In this document: in pieces, positions 17,401-27,096 of the stretch
Numbering within the stretch: the first letter of the stretch is position 1
How the letters are laid out: the number at the start of each line of letters is the position of its first letter
Assembly: GCA_021287165.1 (NCBI GenBank)
Contig: JAJTAY010000015.1
Location: forward strand, 1 to 56,787
DNA: 56,787 nt
Source: Bacteroidia bacterium
Lineage (GTDB): Bacteria > Bacteroidota > Bacteroidia > Bacteroidales > F082
Direction of reading: 5' to 3'
The notes under the pieces: model-generated
What the model saw: only the letters and a program-made list of their open reading frames with translations
Database searches by the model: none
What the model was told of the DNA's origin: nothing
Translations under genes and position numbers: made by a program

Positions 17401-20356
17401 GCAACAGGTTTATTGTATCACCCAATCGGACGCTGTCGGCCTCTAACTTTGCCCAGAAAACATTGGCAGCCGGTATGCGTCTTGCTGCCGGGTCGTATAG
17501 GGTGAAACGTTGCTGCAGCTTCACGGGCTTTCCGGCCTGATCGGTGCTGATGTATTCGGCGAGGTAGTCGCCTTCGGGCCATTGCGATGCCGCTTCGGGC
17601 AGTGCAGGTGCTTTGCCGTTCACAAGCATTTGGGTGGTGAAAACAAGGCTCTTTTGCAGGCTGTCGGGTGAAGGGTGTGTGTAGAAGTCGTCGTTGGGAA
17701 AGAGTGTGTTAAGTGTGTTGTCGTCCAGTAATTTGCGGTCGGGAGTCTCGAAAATCGCGGGCCTGACCACCTTTTTGCGCGGTTCGATTCGGTAAAAGTT
17801 CAGGGTGGTTTGCGCCGCAGCCGGTTTTCCCAGCACGGTTGTCAGACTGATTTGAGGCTTATCGGTTTTCCGGCGGTTGAGGCTTTCAGGGATGTTACCT
17901 GACAGCTGCAACGAACGGTTGCCAATGCGCAGGTTCATGCTGCCCTGTCTTACTTCGCCATTGCGGTCGGTTACCCATGCGTTGATGACGAAGTCGTAAT
18001 ATTGTTCGTCGTCCTGCGCCTGAGCATAGTCGGGCAGGGCATCGAACTGAATGTTGAAGCTGCCGTCGGAGGAAGTGGTCGTATTGGATTGTTTGATCAA
18101 TTGTTTGACCTCCGGCATGGGGAAAGGCCTCCACCAGGGCCACCAGGGGAAATATTGCTGACGTTCAATACGATACTCCACTTTTGCGCCATCGATGGGA
18201 TAACCTGCAAAAGCTTTTGCCGTGGCCTTTAGGGTAACGCTTTCGCCAAGCAATACCTGGTTTTCAGGTAGTTGTATGTTTACCTCAAAAGTTGGCCGTT
18301 TGTATTCTTCCACCTGAACGAAGGTCATTCCCTGTTCGTTGCTCAGCCGGAAGTTGCCTGTAAGCAGGTTAAGCGGAATTACAAAGCTGCCCTCGAACGA
18401 GCCAAAGTCGTTGGTTTTGAGGTCGAGCGAAGCGGTTTCGCGTCCGTTGGCGTCGAAAAGCTTTACGGTGGTGGTCTTTTGCTGCTCGGGCATCCACTTT
18501 CCGCTGGATTCCTTGACAAGGGTAATTCCTTTGAAATAAAGCGGTTGGCCGGGCCTGTAAATTGCCCTGTCGGTGAAAAACCAGCTGCGCCGCTGTGTAC
18601 GATCATGTTCTGTAATCCTGAAAACGTCGAAATAGTTATCGCTCATCAGGGTGTCGCCATCGCGCGAAATCTCGAGGTAAAACGAGCGGTTGCGCGGAAG
18701 TCGCTTGTCGTCGGGGCCGATGCTGAACTGCCCGTTTTTGGGTGTGACGAGCTCCAGCACGGTTTTTTCGGCGGTTTTCTGCAGCTTGTAGTCGTATTCG
18801 CGGATGCTGGCTTTCACTGTTGCTCCGCCCACAGGCTGGCCGGTTTGCCGGTCGAGCAGCACAAAAGTGTTGATGCCTTGACGGTTGACCTGCAGATACG
18901 ACATGCGGCTTACCTGAAACTGGACGTAAACGATCAGGCTGTCGGGCTTGAAATCCTTGTTGTCCGAAGCCATCAGCACATACAGGCCGGGTTTGAGTGC
19001 GGGCAGGGCGATGATGCCCGAGTGGTGCGAATAATCAGGCTCGAAAGGCATTTCCTGATACCACTCGTTGGATGCTTTTAAACTTAACAGCCCTTTGATG
19101 CGTTGGTTGTAATCGTACTCCTGTGTAATTTGGGTAAGTTTTTTGCTGCTAACGGGAGCTATGCGGAAGTAGGCCTTGGTGATGTTCCTGTAAGTAAGTT
19201 CAGCGGCAATGGGAGTTTCCGGGAACTCTACGCGCTGAACTTCGATTGATAGGTCTTTGTCGAGAATCTCCCGCTTTATCACTTCGCAGCGCTGAGCCCC
19301 CCGGCTTGCAGGATGTCGGCTGATGGTCTGGTCGCATATTTTCAGGGCTTCGGCCAGCGGAAGAGCGAAGTTGTCGGGATTTTTGCCCGATCGGAGAAAC
19401 TCAGCCCTGTCGGCGGCCACTTCGGCCGAAGCGGGATTGGCAGCATACTGGCTTTGCAGACTGCTGAGGGCTTCCCAGCAGGCTTTGTCGTTTTTGGTGA
19501 TTTCGTTCAGCCATTTAAAGCGTTGCAACTCGTTGTGTATAAGTGCAAAGCTATTACCCAGACGGATATTGGATGTGAGGACGCGCTGATATAAGCGGAG
19601 GCGAAGCAGGGTTTCGTGGTCTTGTTTCGGAAGTTCCACGGTAACAAAAAGGGCGGCCGGTTGCCACACGCTTTCGGGCAGTGCTTCGGCAAGCGGGATG
19701 CGCGACTGTAGGGCTGCATCGCTGCTGCTGAGGAAGTTGAGGTAGCGGCCGGCCAGAAAGTCGAACAAGGTGGGTTGGAGGTCTATGCTGGTAGCTTCAT
19801 TATTTTCGAGCAGGATGTCCCAGTCTTTTGCGGACACTGCTTCCAGTTGTGCCTGATTGCGGAGACTTTGCTGGTAATGAAAGAGAATCTGGTCACGAAA
19901 ACGTGTGGCATCCCACTCGTCGGGATCGTCAGAGGTCGGGCTACCGGTAGCCGAACGGTCGAGGATGCGGTGACGGTTGTTGCGGTAATGAAACCAGTAC
20001 ATCTCGGCCAGCATGGAATGGGCAATCTCCCTGACCGGGAAGGCCGATTTCTCCGCAAGTTGGAGGGTTTGTCCGATGGCGTTTTTGAGCACCCCGTCTT
20101 CGAACGATTCCCTGAGGCTGAAGCTGAAGATAAGGGCGCGCAGCATCTGCTGCTGGTTACTTTCAGCAGCAGCCTTGTCGTAAAGGCGGTTGATCACCTG
20201 CAGGGCCGACTGCGGCAGTTGTTTCTCGCTGAGCTGCCTGGCTTCCTGCCAAAGCTGCTCGTAGGTGTTGTCCGATTTATTGCCGGCCCGGCCTGAGCCA
20301 ATGACCAACAGCATGGTAGTGAGGGCGCTTATCAGCACGATTTTATGAGGTTGCAT
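14420..20356 (-). CDS. Alpha-2-macroglobulin family protein lacking the thioester motif
   Basis: A very large protein (1978 aa) with an N-terminal signal segment (LISALTTMLLVIGSG, no lipobox Cys). The first 400 residues are helical and repeat-like; then come macroglobulin beta-domains (RSWFFTDRAIYRPGQPLYFKG near 600, the MG2 hallmark), the A2M region (FFYPQLTTDSLGRVSFSF, DALTRWRLMLLA near 1230) and an alpha-alpha toroid domain. In thioester-active bacterial homologues a Cys-x-Glu-Gln sits just before the FxRFYxN helix; here the segment around residues 1440-1455 reads AGFENTDNIFRRFY with no Cys, so covalent trapping is not expected. It is probably a periplasmic protease-interacting or structural protein. 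It follows leuS and DUF3108 on the same strand. Confidence 0.9.
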   Translation of the reverse strand: MQPHKIVLISALTTMLLVIGSGRAGNKSDNTYEQLWQEARQLSEKQLPQSALQVINRLYDKAAAESNQQQMLRALIFSFSLRESFEDGVLKNAIGQTLQLAEKSAFPVREIAHSMLAEMYWFHYRNNRHRILDRSATGSPTSDDPDEWDATRFRDQILFHYQQSLRNQAQLEAVSAKDWDILLENNEATSIDLQPTLFDFLAGRYLNFLSSSDAALQSRIPLAEALPESVWQPAALFVTVELPKQDHETLLRLRLYQRVLTSNIRLGNSFALIHNELQRFKWLNEITKNDKACWEALSSLQSQYAANPASAEVAADRAEFLRSGKNPDNFALPLAEALKICDQTISRHPASRGAQRCEVIKREILDKDLSIEVQRVEFPETPIAAELTYRNITKAYFRIAPVSSKKLTQITQEYDYNQRIKGLLSLKASNEWYQEMPFEPDYSHHSGIIALPALKPGLYVLMASDNKDFKPDSLIVYVQFQVSRMSYLQVNRQGINTFVLLDRQTGQPVGGATVKASIREYDYKLQKTAEKTVLELVTPKNGQFSIGPDDKRLPRNRSFYLEISRDGDTLMSDNYFDVFRITEHDRTQRRSWFFTDRAIYRPGQPLYFKGITLVKESSGKWMPEQQKTTTVKLFDANGRETASLDLKTNDFGSFEGSFVIPLNLLTGNFRLSNEQGMTFVQVEEYKRPTFEVNIQLPENQVLLGESVTLKATAKAFAGYPIDGAKVEYRIERQQYFPWWPWWRPFPMPEVKQLIKQSNTTTSSDGSFNIQFDALPDYAQAQDDEQYYDFVINAWVTDRNGEVRQGSMNLRIGNRSLQLSGNIPESLNRRKTDKPQISLTTVLGKPAAAQTTLNFYRIEPRKKVVRPAIFETPDRKLLDDNTLNTLFPNDDFYTHPSPDSLQKSLVFTTQMLVNGKAPALPEAASQWPEGDYLAEYISTDQAGKPVKLQQRFTLYDPAARRIPAANVFWAKLEADSVRLGDTINLLLASSQRGMRAMVEISSNDKVFQRKWMTIGNRKQNLKLVVGPEHIGSLSIQVTGIALNRHFHKVFDLRIADPEQLMDLKLETLAERLQPGKPERWTVRISGIDNRPLRAELLAAMYDASLEQFKPHRWNFDPIPTPPFAQRWMSDNGFGTFDSWVLSEAEMPDINIPPLEAPGLEWYGFGFRPVFYGAISTKGLRQSQPAMAVDMGNVISDQSAEAGSPEEIPQNNKADAARNLRSDFRETAFFYPQLTTDSLGRVSFSFIPPDALTRWRLMLLAHTTGLQHAYRTYDFESSKPLIVAPNLARFYRLGDTAVIVCKVVNTGSETLDGMAMLELSDALSDAAGGQLNDAARKPFVQLRPGQSTEVRWRVTLNNPSSLLRFRISASAGTFTDAEEHLVPLLPSGIRLTETLPMFVKGNSKGTFVLPGLEKPSPKEQNLQLKLEITTHPAWVAVKALPYVVDAGFENTDNIFRRFYTNTMADKVAGSIPNFAAVLASWNQPGSKALESELSKNQDVKMLAIEQTPWLSEAESETAQRRRLTLFFDRNRIALEKEESITKLAGLQLPDGSWPWFPGMRGNLWITQSILEGIGKLRQLDAALAQNATLNNMVQRAMEYSDRQVVELYAKWKEKDALNSIHLQLLSTRSYFPLIPQSDEVAKAYAHFQKLLEKDWNKLGISDQAEASLHLQRIGNKKLAQQITASLRERAVRSDKLGIWWKAGRPGDEALSIETHALLVQVFELVAGDRATADGIRQYLLSQKQTRRWVSGPATAEAVYALLMYGSDWVSPGQAVEVVVGAKAVKPTSVEAGTGYFSTVWAGSDITPAMARTEISNPNAGMVWGGLYRNIEVPVDAVRPSTNEVKLSREIMVERTGPSGVIIESWRSQSLRPGDRIKVRMVLETSRDLEFIHLTDLRSPAFEPVEVLSGYQWRNGLGFYQSTRDASTDFFFDFLPRGKHVFEYSLTVMQSGWFSGGFARMQSYYAPSFSAHSAGTRVKVD

Positions 20357-20411
20357 GAAATCAAAGTTATGACGAATGGTTCTGGTTTCAAATATCAGGC
20401 CAAAAAATACC

Positions 20412-21230
20412 TCACTCTTTCAACCTGGCCTTCATGGGGTTTTTGAGGTTGCGGGCTTCCACCAGTTCCATCTTCACACTGCCCACAATCACCTTCGACT
20501 CAGCCAGCAGGGGCAGGTGGTTTTCGTCGTCGGTTACCCAAACAAACATGGGATAGGCATCGGCAAACACATTGCCGGTAGCCATCATGGGGGCGATTTT
20601 CAGGCATCGAAAAGTGCCCATACTTGTACGGATTTCTTCCCGCCCAAGGAATACTATCTTGCTGTTGTAAACCGAGTCGTCCAGAAAGAAATCGATAAAG
20701 TAATTGCCGTCCTTGTCGAAATCGTCAACACTCAGGGTTCGCATAAAATAAAGAGCCGACACAAAATCGTGCACATTGTCAGGCACAGGTTTGCGCGAAG
20801 TTTTACTCACTGCCAGCCGCTGCCGGGGATAGAAGTACACGTCGTCGTCCTTCACATAGCTGCCTTCCCGGGTGCGTCTTACAAAGAGGTATGGAATTAC
20901 CGCCTGCTTATCCACAAAACTCTCATAGCGGTTTTTTACCTTGAAAAACCAGTTGAAAGCGCCTTTGCTGCGGCCATGGGCTTCGATCTGCCAAACTTCG
21001 CGACCGAAAAAACGCCGGCTGGTGTTCTTCACTTCAATCGTAGCCTCGCCGGCCGTAACATTGCCTGTGAGTAATGAATTGTAATATACCCGATAGCGAA
21101 GAAATTCGCCTGTATCCCAGGCATTATTGGGACGGTTGCGGAGATTTTGTGCCCCTGACTGCATTGACATCCCAAGCAAGGCCAGCAGAAAGAATCCTGG
21201 CAAAGGACACAAAAACCTCCTAAATGTCAT
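20412..21230 (-). CDS. DUF3108 family exported protein
   Basis: The product is 272 aa with a cleavable signal peptide ([13 protein letters not shown]). The body is beta-rich and matches DUF3108 in order and length: [32 protein letters not shown], the YESFVD segment, an F-GREEIRT-GTFRC-KI block and a final VKMELVEA strand. Members are periplasmic and have no proven biochemical role; related folds bind lipids. The start overlaps the leuS stop by ATGA, giving tight coupling. Confidence 0.85.
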   Translation of the reverse strand: MTFRRFLCPLPGFFLLALLGMSMQSGAQNLRNRPNNAWDTGEFLRYRVYYNSLLTGNVTAGEATIEVKNTSRRFFGREVWQIEAHGRSKGAFNWFFKVKNRYESFVDKQAVIPYLFVRRTREGSYVKDDDVYFYPRQRLAVSKTSRKPVPDNVHDFVSALYFMRTLSVDDFDKDGNYFIDFFLDDSVYNSKIVFLGREEIRTSMGTFRCLKIAPMMATGNVFADAYPMFVWVTDDENHLPLLAESKVIVGSVKMELVEARNLKNPMKARLKE

Positions 21231-24010
21231 ATAACGATGTTGATGATTCTATTTGGTACAACGATCACCTTTCGAACGGGTTTACCATCGGTATATTTTG
21301 CTGTTTCGGGAGCTTCCAGCACAGCTTTCTCCACATCGCGGGCAGGCATATCCACTGGCAAGGTGAGCTTGAATCGTGTTTTCCCGTTAAACGAAACCGG
21401 GTAGCTGAAAGAATTTTCGCTCAGGTATTCCTCCTTGTATTTTGGCCACTGCTGCTGTACCACACTGTCGGTATGGCCAAGCAAATGCCACAATTCTTCG
21501 GCAATGTGCGGGGCATAGGCCGAAACAAGGATGGTGAGCGGCTGCAGGATTTCGCGTTTACGGCAATGTAGTTCGTTTAGCTCGTTGACACAGATCATGA
21601 AAGCTGAAACCGCGGTATTGAAAGAGAACCGCTCGATATCGTCTTCTACCTTTTTGATGGTACGGTGCAAAACGCGCAGTTCGGCTTCGGTGGCCGGGGT
21701 TTCCGAAATATCGGGTTTATTGTTTTCGTCGTGAAACAGCCTCCACAACTTGCGGATGAAGCGAAATACACCTTCGATACCCTGGGTGTCCCATGGTTTG
21801 GATTGTTCAAGCGGCCCGAGAAACATCTCGTACATCCGGAGGGTGTCGGCCCCGTATTTTTCGATCAGGTCGTCGGGGTTCTGTACGTTGTACTTCGATT
21901 TCGACATTTTTTCCACTTCCCAGCCGCAGATGTACTTGCCGTTTTCTAAGATGAATTCGGCATCGGCAAACTGTGGCTGCCAACGGCGGAAGGCTTCGGT
22001 GTCAAGCTGGTCGTTGTGCACCAGGTTAACATCAACATGCAGGGGCTGCACTTCGTACTGATTTTTCAGGCCGGCACTGACGTAGGTGTTGGTGCCTGCA
22101 ATGCGGTAAACGAAGTTCGACCGGCCCTGTATCATACCCTGGTTGATAAGCTTTTTGAAAGGCTCAGAATGCACGGTCATGCCCAGGTCGTAGAGAAACA
22201 TGTTCCAGAAGCGGGCATAGATCAGGTGACCGGTGGCGTGCTCAGCGCCGCCGATGTAGAGGTCAACATTTTCCCAGTATTTTATGGCTTCTTCCGAGAA
22301 ATAGCGTTCGTCGTTGTGGGGGTCCATGTAGCGCAGGTAGTAGCCGCTCGAACCGGCAAAGCCGGGCATGGTATTGGTTTCCAGCGGATAACCTTCGCTG
22401 GTTTTCCAGTTTTTAGCCCTGGCAAGCGGCGGCTCTCCGGTTTCGGTGGGCAAATAGGCATCCACCGGCGGAAGCCCGAGGGGCAGCTGATCTTCCGGAA
22501 GTGTATAAGGCATGCCGTCCTTGTAGTAAACCGGGAAAGGCTCACCCCAGTAGCGCTGACGGCTGAAGATGGCGTCGCGGAGGCGGTAGTTGATCTGTTT
22601 GCGACCAATACCGCGTCTTTCGGCCTCGGCCACCACGGCTTCGATGGCATCTTTCACCTCCAGACCATTGATAAAGCCCGAATTGATGGCAATACCTTCT
22701 TTCGAATCGTAGCTTTCGTCCCAGCTGGCGGGGTCGGAAGGTGCTTCGCCCGGCTTACTGATCACCTGAACAACGGGCAGACCAAAATGACGGGCAAAGG
22801 CAAAGTCGCGGCTGTCGTGGGCAGGCACCGCCATGATAGCCCCTGTGCCGTAGCCCATGAGCACATAGTCGGCTATCCAGACCGGAATTTTTTGTTCAGT
22901 AAACGGATTGATGGCGTAAGCACCTGTGAAAGCCCCGCTCACCTTCTTTACCTCGGCCATGCGTTCGCGTTCCGAACGGTTTTTTGTGCGCTGCACGTAG
23001 GCTTCTACCTCGGCTTTTTGTTCGGGCGTGGTTATTTTTTCCACCAGCTCATGCTCGGGGGCCAGCACCATGAAGGTAGCACCAAAAATGGTATCAGGGC
23101 GGGTGGTAAACACCTCTATCGTTTCGTTACGGCCTTCCAGCCCAAAATGCATGGCGCCTCCGGTCGATTTGCCAATCCAGTTGCGCTGTATTTCTTTGAG
23201 CGATTCGCTCCAGTCGATGGTATTCAGGCCCTCGAGCAGACGATCGGAATAGGCTGTAATGCGCAACAACCACTGCTTCATCGACTTGCGCTCGACCGGA
23301 TGCCCGCCGCGTACCGAAAGCCCTTCGCTCACCTCGTCGTTGGCCAGCACCGTGCCAAGGGCGGGACACCAGTTGACCATGGTGTCGTCGAGGTAGGCCA
23401 GACGGTACTGCATCAGCATTTCCTGCCTGCGGCGCTCGTCCATATGCTTCCATTCATCGGCCGTAAAGTAGTCAACGTTGCCACAGGCTGCATTGATTTT
23501 TGTATTGCCTTCGCGTTCAAATGTTTCGATAAGGCTTGAAATCGGCTCGGCCTTGTTGGCGTCTTTGTTGTACCAGTGGTGAAAAAGCTGGATAAAAGTC
23601 CACTGCGTCCACTTGTAATATTTCGGATCGCTGGTGCGCACCTCGCGGCTCCAGTCGAACGAAAAGCCAATCTTGTCGAGCTGCTCGCGATAGCGGGCAA
23701 TGTTGTTGTCTGTTGTTATGGCAGGGTGCGTTCCGGTTTGAATGGCATACTGCTCGGCCGGAAGGCCAAAGGCATCATATCCCATGGGGTGTATAACGTT
23801 GAACCCCCTCAATCGCTTGTAGCGCGAATAGATGTCCGAAGCGATATATCCCAGCGGATGTCCCACATGCAGTCCTGCTCCCGAAGGATAAGGAAACATG
23901 TCGAGTACATAGTATTTTGGTTTGCTGTGGTCGATGTCAACTTTATAAACCTGTTGGTCGCGCCAGTACTGCTGCCATTTCTTCTCAACCTCATTAAACT
24001 TGTAGTCCAT
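21227..24010 (-). CDS. leuS: Leucyl-tRNA synthetase
   Basis: The product is 927 aa, the normal bacterial length. It is a class I synthetase with the HIGH-type sequence H48-V-G-H51 in [16 protein letters not shown], a CP1 editing domain rich in the usual T/D motifs ([24 protein letters not shown]), and K701-M-S-K-S705. It attaches Leu to tRNA-Leu and clears mischarged tRNA. The 3' end overlaps the DUF3108 gene; the VanX-like gene lies 21 bases upstream. Confidence 0.98.
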   Translation of the reverse strand: MDYKFNEVEKKWQQYWRDQQVYKVDIDHSKPKYYVLDMFPYPSGAGLHVGHPLGYIASDIYSRYKRLRGFNVIHPMGYDAFGLPAEQYAIQTGTHPAITTDNNIARYREQLDKIGFSFDWSREVRTSDPKYYKWTQWTFIQLFHHWYNKDANKAEPISSLIETFEREGNTKINAACGNVDYFTADEWKHMDERRRQEMLMQYRLAYLDDTMVNWCPALGTVLANDEVSEGLSVRGGHPVERKSMKQWLLRITAYSDRLLEGLNTIDWSESLKEIQRNWIGKSTGGAMHFGLEGRNETIEVFTTRPDTIFGATFMVLAPEHELVEKITTPEQKAEVEAYVQRTKNRSERERMAEVKKVSGAFTGAYAINPFTEQKIPVWIADYVLMGYGTGAIMAVPAHDSRDFAFARHFGLPVVQVISKPGEAPSDPASWDESYDSKEGIAINSGFINGLEVKDAIEAVVAEAERRGIGRKQINYRLRDAIFSRQRYWGEPFPVYYKDGMPYTLPEDQLPLGLPPVDAYLPTETGEPPLARAKNWKTSEGYPLETNTMPGFAGSSGYYLRYMDPHNDERYFSEEAIKYWENVDLYIGGAEHATGHLIYARFWNMFLYDLGMTVHSEPFKKLINQGMIQGRSNFVYRIAGTNTYVSAGLKNQYEVQPLHVDVNLVHNDQLDTEAFRRWQPQFADAEFILENGKYICGWEVEKMSKSKYNVQNPDDLIEKYGADTLRMYEMFLGPLEQSKPWDTQGIEGVFRFIRKLWRLFHDENNKPDISETPATEAELRVLHRTIKKVEDDIERFSFNTAVSAFMICVNELNELHCRKREILQPLTILVSAYAPHIAEELWHLLGHTDSVVQQQWPKYKEEYLSENSFSYPVSFNGKTRFKLTLPVDMPARDVEKAVLEAPETAKYTDGKPVRKVIVVPNRIINIVI

Positions 24011-24031
24011 CGTCTTCTCCTCTCTATGCTG

Positions 24032-24778
24032 TCAGTGTGATAATTCTTTTGTCATGAAGGTTTTTTTACCGGCTTTTTTATTGGCTTTTCTGAGATCGCC
24101 AAAACTCAGGTCGAGCAGGCTAAAGCGCTGCCAGCCAACGAAATCGAAATGCCACCATTCGCTGTTGATCACCTCAAAACCATAACGTTGCATGGTGCGA
24201 ATGAGCAGGTCGCGGTTGTCTTTGAGATCCTGCGGCAGCTTATTGTATGTTGGAAAGGCTTCTTCGCCAAAATGGTCATAGGCAGTGGGCATGGGCACGA
24301 GGCTGCCGTCCGTTTTTCTGATCAGCCCCACATCAACAGCAGCTCCGCGGTTGTGCCGCGAGCCTTTTGCAGGGTCGGCCACAAAGCGGGTGTCGGGATA
24401 CACCTCATAAAATTTCAGCGTTGCAGCGTAGGGCCTGTAGGCATCATATACCAGCAGGGCCAGTCCAATGCTGTCGAGTGCCTGTTGAACCCGCACCAGG
24501 GCCAGGGCAGCAGGTTTGCGCAGCCAGGCTGCAGGATAGGGATAAATCTGCTGCCCGGTAAAGTTGCTGGCGGTAGCATAACGGATGTCGAGCCTGATGC
24601 CCGGGATCAGGGCTTCGAGATTTACCATGCGGTTGTCATCGTTTTGCCTCACTTCGGCCAGATAGGCCTCGGCAGTGGTTACCAGCGGCAGGTTGTGCGG
24701 GTTGCGCGCAACCTGAGCAACTACACTGCCTGCCAGTAAAAACAGCAGCAAAAGATAGAGCATTTTCCGCATGGTCAT
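24032..24778 (-). CDS. D-alanyl-D-alanine dipeptidase (VanX/DdpX-like, M15D)
   Basis: The frame is open from 24901, but the signal peptide MTMRKMLYLLLLFLLAGSV starts at 24778, which I take as start (248 aa). Zinc ligands are H142, D149 and H210, within S140-R-H-N-R-G and E207-W-W-H-F; R115 in YDAYRPY is the usual catalytic Arg. The family hydrolyses D-Ala-D-Ala in the periplasm, mainly for recycling; no van resistance genes are nearby, so vancomycin resistance is not implied. The gene sits 21 bases upstream of leuS on the same strand. Confidence 0.88.
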   Translation of the reverse strand: MTMRKMLYLLLLFLLAGSVVAQVARNPHNLPLVTTAEAYLAEVRQNDDNRMVNLEALIPGIRLDIRYATASNFTGQQIYPYPAAWLRKPAALALVRVQQALDSIGLALLVYDAYRPYAATLKFYEVYPDTRFVADPAKGSRHNRGAAVDVGLIRKTDGSLVPMPTAYDHFGEEAFPTYNKLPQDLKDNRDLLIRTMQRYGFEVINSEWWHFDFVGWQRFSLLDLSFGDLRKANKKAGKKTFMTKELSH

Positions 24779-24814
24779 AAGCCTGATGTTTTCAGCCCGC
24801 GAAGATAACAAGTC

Positions 24815-24863
24815 TTTGGCGTATAATGTGTTTGGCGTATGATCGTAAAAAGCGTTTGGTGTA
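24815..24863. repeat. Three direct copies of TTTGGYGTA
   Basis: TTTGGCGTA occurs at 24815 and 24831 and TTTGGTGTA at 24855; a fourth copy, inverted, lies in the hairpin arm at 24875-24883. They stand between the terminator of mutB and the start of the VanX-like gene, where they could be protein-binding sites or simply remnants of hairpin duplication. Confidence 0.4.
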
Positions 24864-24883
24864 GTCTGCAAACTACACCAAAC
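24854..24883 (-). terminator. Terminator of the mutAB operon
   Basis: A perfect 12-bp stem, GTTTGGTGTAGT / ACTACACCAAAC, with a 6-base loop. On the minus strand it is followed by GCTTTTTA. It lies 39 bases after the mutB stop. Confidence 0.75.
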
Positions 24884-24921
24884 AACTATTATTGAAACCA
24901 TTCAGAATGAGCGGGCCGATC

Positions 24922-27075
24922 TTACTGCCTGTGCATCTCGAGCAGTATTTCGAGTATGCTGATGGCGGCCTCCGATATCACCGTTCCTGGGCCGAAGATG
25001 GCCACAGCACCGGCGTCGTAGAGGAACTGATAGTCCTGTGCGGGGATTACGCCGCCTACGATGACGATGATGTCTTCGCGGCCAAGCTTCTTCAGTTCCT
25101 CAATCACCTGAGGCACAAGGGTTTTATGCCCTGCTGCCAGACTCGACACGCCAAGCACGTGCACATCGTTTTCCACGGCCTGACGGGCAGCTTCGGCCGG
25201 AGTCTGGAACAACGGCCCGATGTCCACGTCAAATCCGATGTCGGCATAACCTGTAGCCACCACTTTGGCGCCACGGTCGTGTCCGTCCTGACCCATTTTG
25301 GCAATCATGATGCGCGGGCGTCTGCCTTCGAGCTTAGCAAACTCATCGGCCATGGTCTGTGCCTTTTTAAAGCTTTCATTTTGTCCGCTCTCGCTGGAAT
25401 ACACGCCTGATATGGAACGTATTACCGCTTTGTAACGACCGAACACCTTTTCGCAGGCCATGCTTATTTCGCCCAGGCTGGCGCGTTTTTTTGCCGCATC
25501 AACGGCCAGCTCGAGCAGGTTGCCCTCTCCGGTAGCGCAGGCATGGGTGATGGCTTCGAGGGCCTGCTGCACTTCGGCTTCATTGCGGTTGGCCCGCAAC
25601 TGATGCAGCCTCTCGATCTGCGCCAGACGCACAGCGGTATTGTCGATGTCGAGGATATCGATGGGATCTTCTTTTTCGAGGCGATAGCGGTTGACACCAA
25701 CGATGACATCTTTTACGGCGTCGATACGGGCCTGCTTGCGTGCGGCCGCTTCTTCGATGCGCATCTTGGGCAGCCCGGTTTCGATGGCCTTGGCCATGCC
25801 GCCCATGGCTTCAACCTCTTCGATAAGTTTCCATGCTTTTTCGGCCAGCTCCTGCGTCACTTTTTCCACGTAATAAGAACCGCCCCAGGGGTCGACTACT
25901 CTGGTGATATTGGTTTCTTCCTGCAGGTAAATCTGGGTGTTGCGGGCAATGCGGGCCGAAAAGTCGGTGGGCAGGGCAATGGCTTCGTCCAAAGCGTTGG
26001 TATGCAAGCTCTGGGTATGACCAAGGGCAGCGCCCAGGGCTTCGATGCAGGTGCGTGCAACATTGTTGAAGGGATCTTGCTCGGTAAGGCTCCAGCCCGA
26101 TGTTTGCGTGTGTGTGCGCAAGGCCATGGATTTGGCCAACTTGGGTTCGAACTGCTTTACAATCTTGGCCCAGAGCATACGCGCAGCACGCAGCTTGGCA
26201 ATTTCCATGAAGTGATTCATGCCCAGGCCCCAGAAAAATGACAGACGGGGTGCAAAGGCATCGATGTCCAGACCGGCTTTGAGCCCCGTGCGGATGTAGT
26301 CGAGACCGTCGGCAAGGGTGTAGGCCAGCTCAATGTCGGCCGTGGCGCCTGCCTCCTGCATATGGTAGCCCGAAATGGATATGCTGTTGAATTTCGGCAT
26401 ATTGCGCGAGGTGTAGGCAAAGATGTCGGCAATGATACGCATAGAGGCTTCGGGCGGATAAATGTAAGTGTTGCGCACCATAAACTCCTTGAGGATGTCG
26501 TTCTGTATGGTGCCGCTGAGTTCCTCGAGCTTTGCTCCCTGCTCCAGTGCGGTTACGATGTAGAATGCCATGATGGGCAAAACTGCCCCGTTCATGGTCA
26601 TCGATACCGACATCTTGTTGAGGGGGATCTGGTCGAAGAGAATCTTCATGTCGAGGATGGAGTCGATGGCTACACCGGCTTTGCCCACATCGCCAACCAC
26701 GCGCTCGTGGTCGGAATCGTAGCCGCGGTGAGTGGCCAGGTCGAAGGCCACCGAAAGACCTTTTTGTCCGGCTGCCAGGTTGCGGCGGTAAAAAGCATTG
26801 CTGTCTTCGGCCGTGCTGAAACCGGCATACTGGCGAATGGTCCAGGGCTGCATCACATACATGGTGCTGTAAGGACCGCGCAAAAACGGCGGTATGCCGG
26901 CAGCATAGTGCAGGTGCTCTGCGTCTTTGAGGTCTTCGGCCGTGTAAACCGGCTTCACCATGATGTGCTCGGGGGTCTCCCAGTTGGCGGCAATGCCGTG
27001 TTGCTTCTCCCATGCCTCAACCGAACCGGCCTGAGGAGCATTCTTTATGTTGATGTTCTTGAAATTAGGCTTCAT
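24922..27075 (-). CDS. mutB: Methylmalonyl-CoA mutase, large (catalytic) subunit
   Basis: The product is 717 aa with a TIM-barrel catalytic domain (residues about 40-560: [20 protein letters not shown], then [25 protein letters not shown]) and a C-terminal cobalamin-binding domain whose D597-G-H599-D-R-G motif supplies the lower-axial His. It interconverts succinyl-CoA and (R)-methylmalonyl-CoA with adenosylcobalamin, the key step of the propionate route in Bacteroidota. It pairs with the small subunit 21 bases upstream. No epimerase or MeaB-type GTPase gene is adjacent. Confidence 0.97.
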   Translation of the reverse strand: MKPNFKNINIKNAPQAGSVEAWEKQHGIAANWETPEHIMVKPVYTAEDLKDAEHLHYAAGIPPFLRGPYSTMYVMQPWTIRQYAGFSTAEDSNAFYRRNLAAGQKGLSVAFDLATHRGYDSDHERVVGDVGKAGVAIDSILDMKILFDQIPLNKMSVSMTMNGAVLPIMAFYIVTALEQGAKLEELSGTIQNDILKEFMVRNTYIYPPEASMRIIADIFAYTSRNMPKFNSISISGYHMQEAGATADIELAYTLADGLDYIRTGLKAGLDIDAFAPRLSFFWGLGMNHFMEIAKLRAARMLWAKIVKQFEPKLAKSMALRTHTQTSGWSLTEQDPFNNVARTCIEALGAALGHTQSLHTNALDEAIALPTDFSARIARNTQIYLQEETNITRVVDPWGGSYYVEKVTQELAEKAWKLIEEVEAMGGMAKAIETGLPKMRIEEAAARKQARIDAVKDVIVGVNRYRLEKEDPIDILDIDNTAVRLAQIERLHQLRANRNEAEVQQALEAITHACATGEGNLLELAVDAAKKRASLGEISMACEKVFGRYKAVIRSISGVYSSESGQNESFKKAQTMADEFAKLEGRRPRIMIAKMGQDGHDRGAKVVATGYADIGFDVDIGPLFQTPAEAARQAVENDVHVLGVSSLAAGHKTLVPQVIEELKKLGREDIIVIVGGVIPAQDYQFLYDAGAVAIFGPGTVISEAAISILEILLEMHRQ

Positions 27076-27096
27076 CGTTCTCGGAGTTTTGGGTTA

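Noticed and set aside
22016..23539. Long plus-strand ORF of 507 codons
   Set aside because: It is the antisense shadow of leuS, whose motifs are unambiguous.
24032..24778. Vancomycin-resistance VanX
   Set aside because: No vanH/vanA/vanRS genes nearby; an exported D-Ala-D-Ala dipeptidase of the recycling type fits better.
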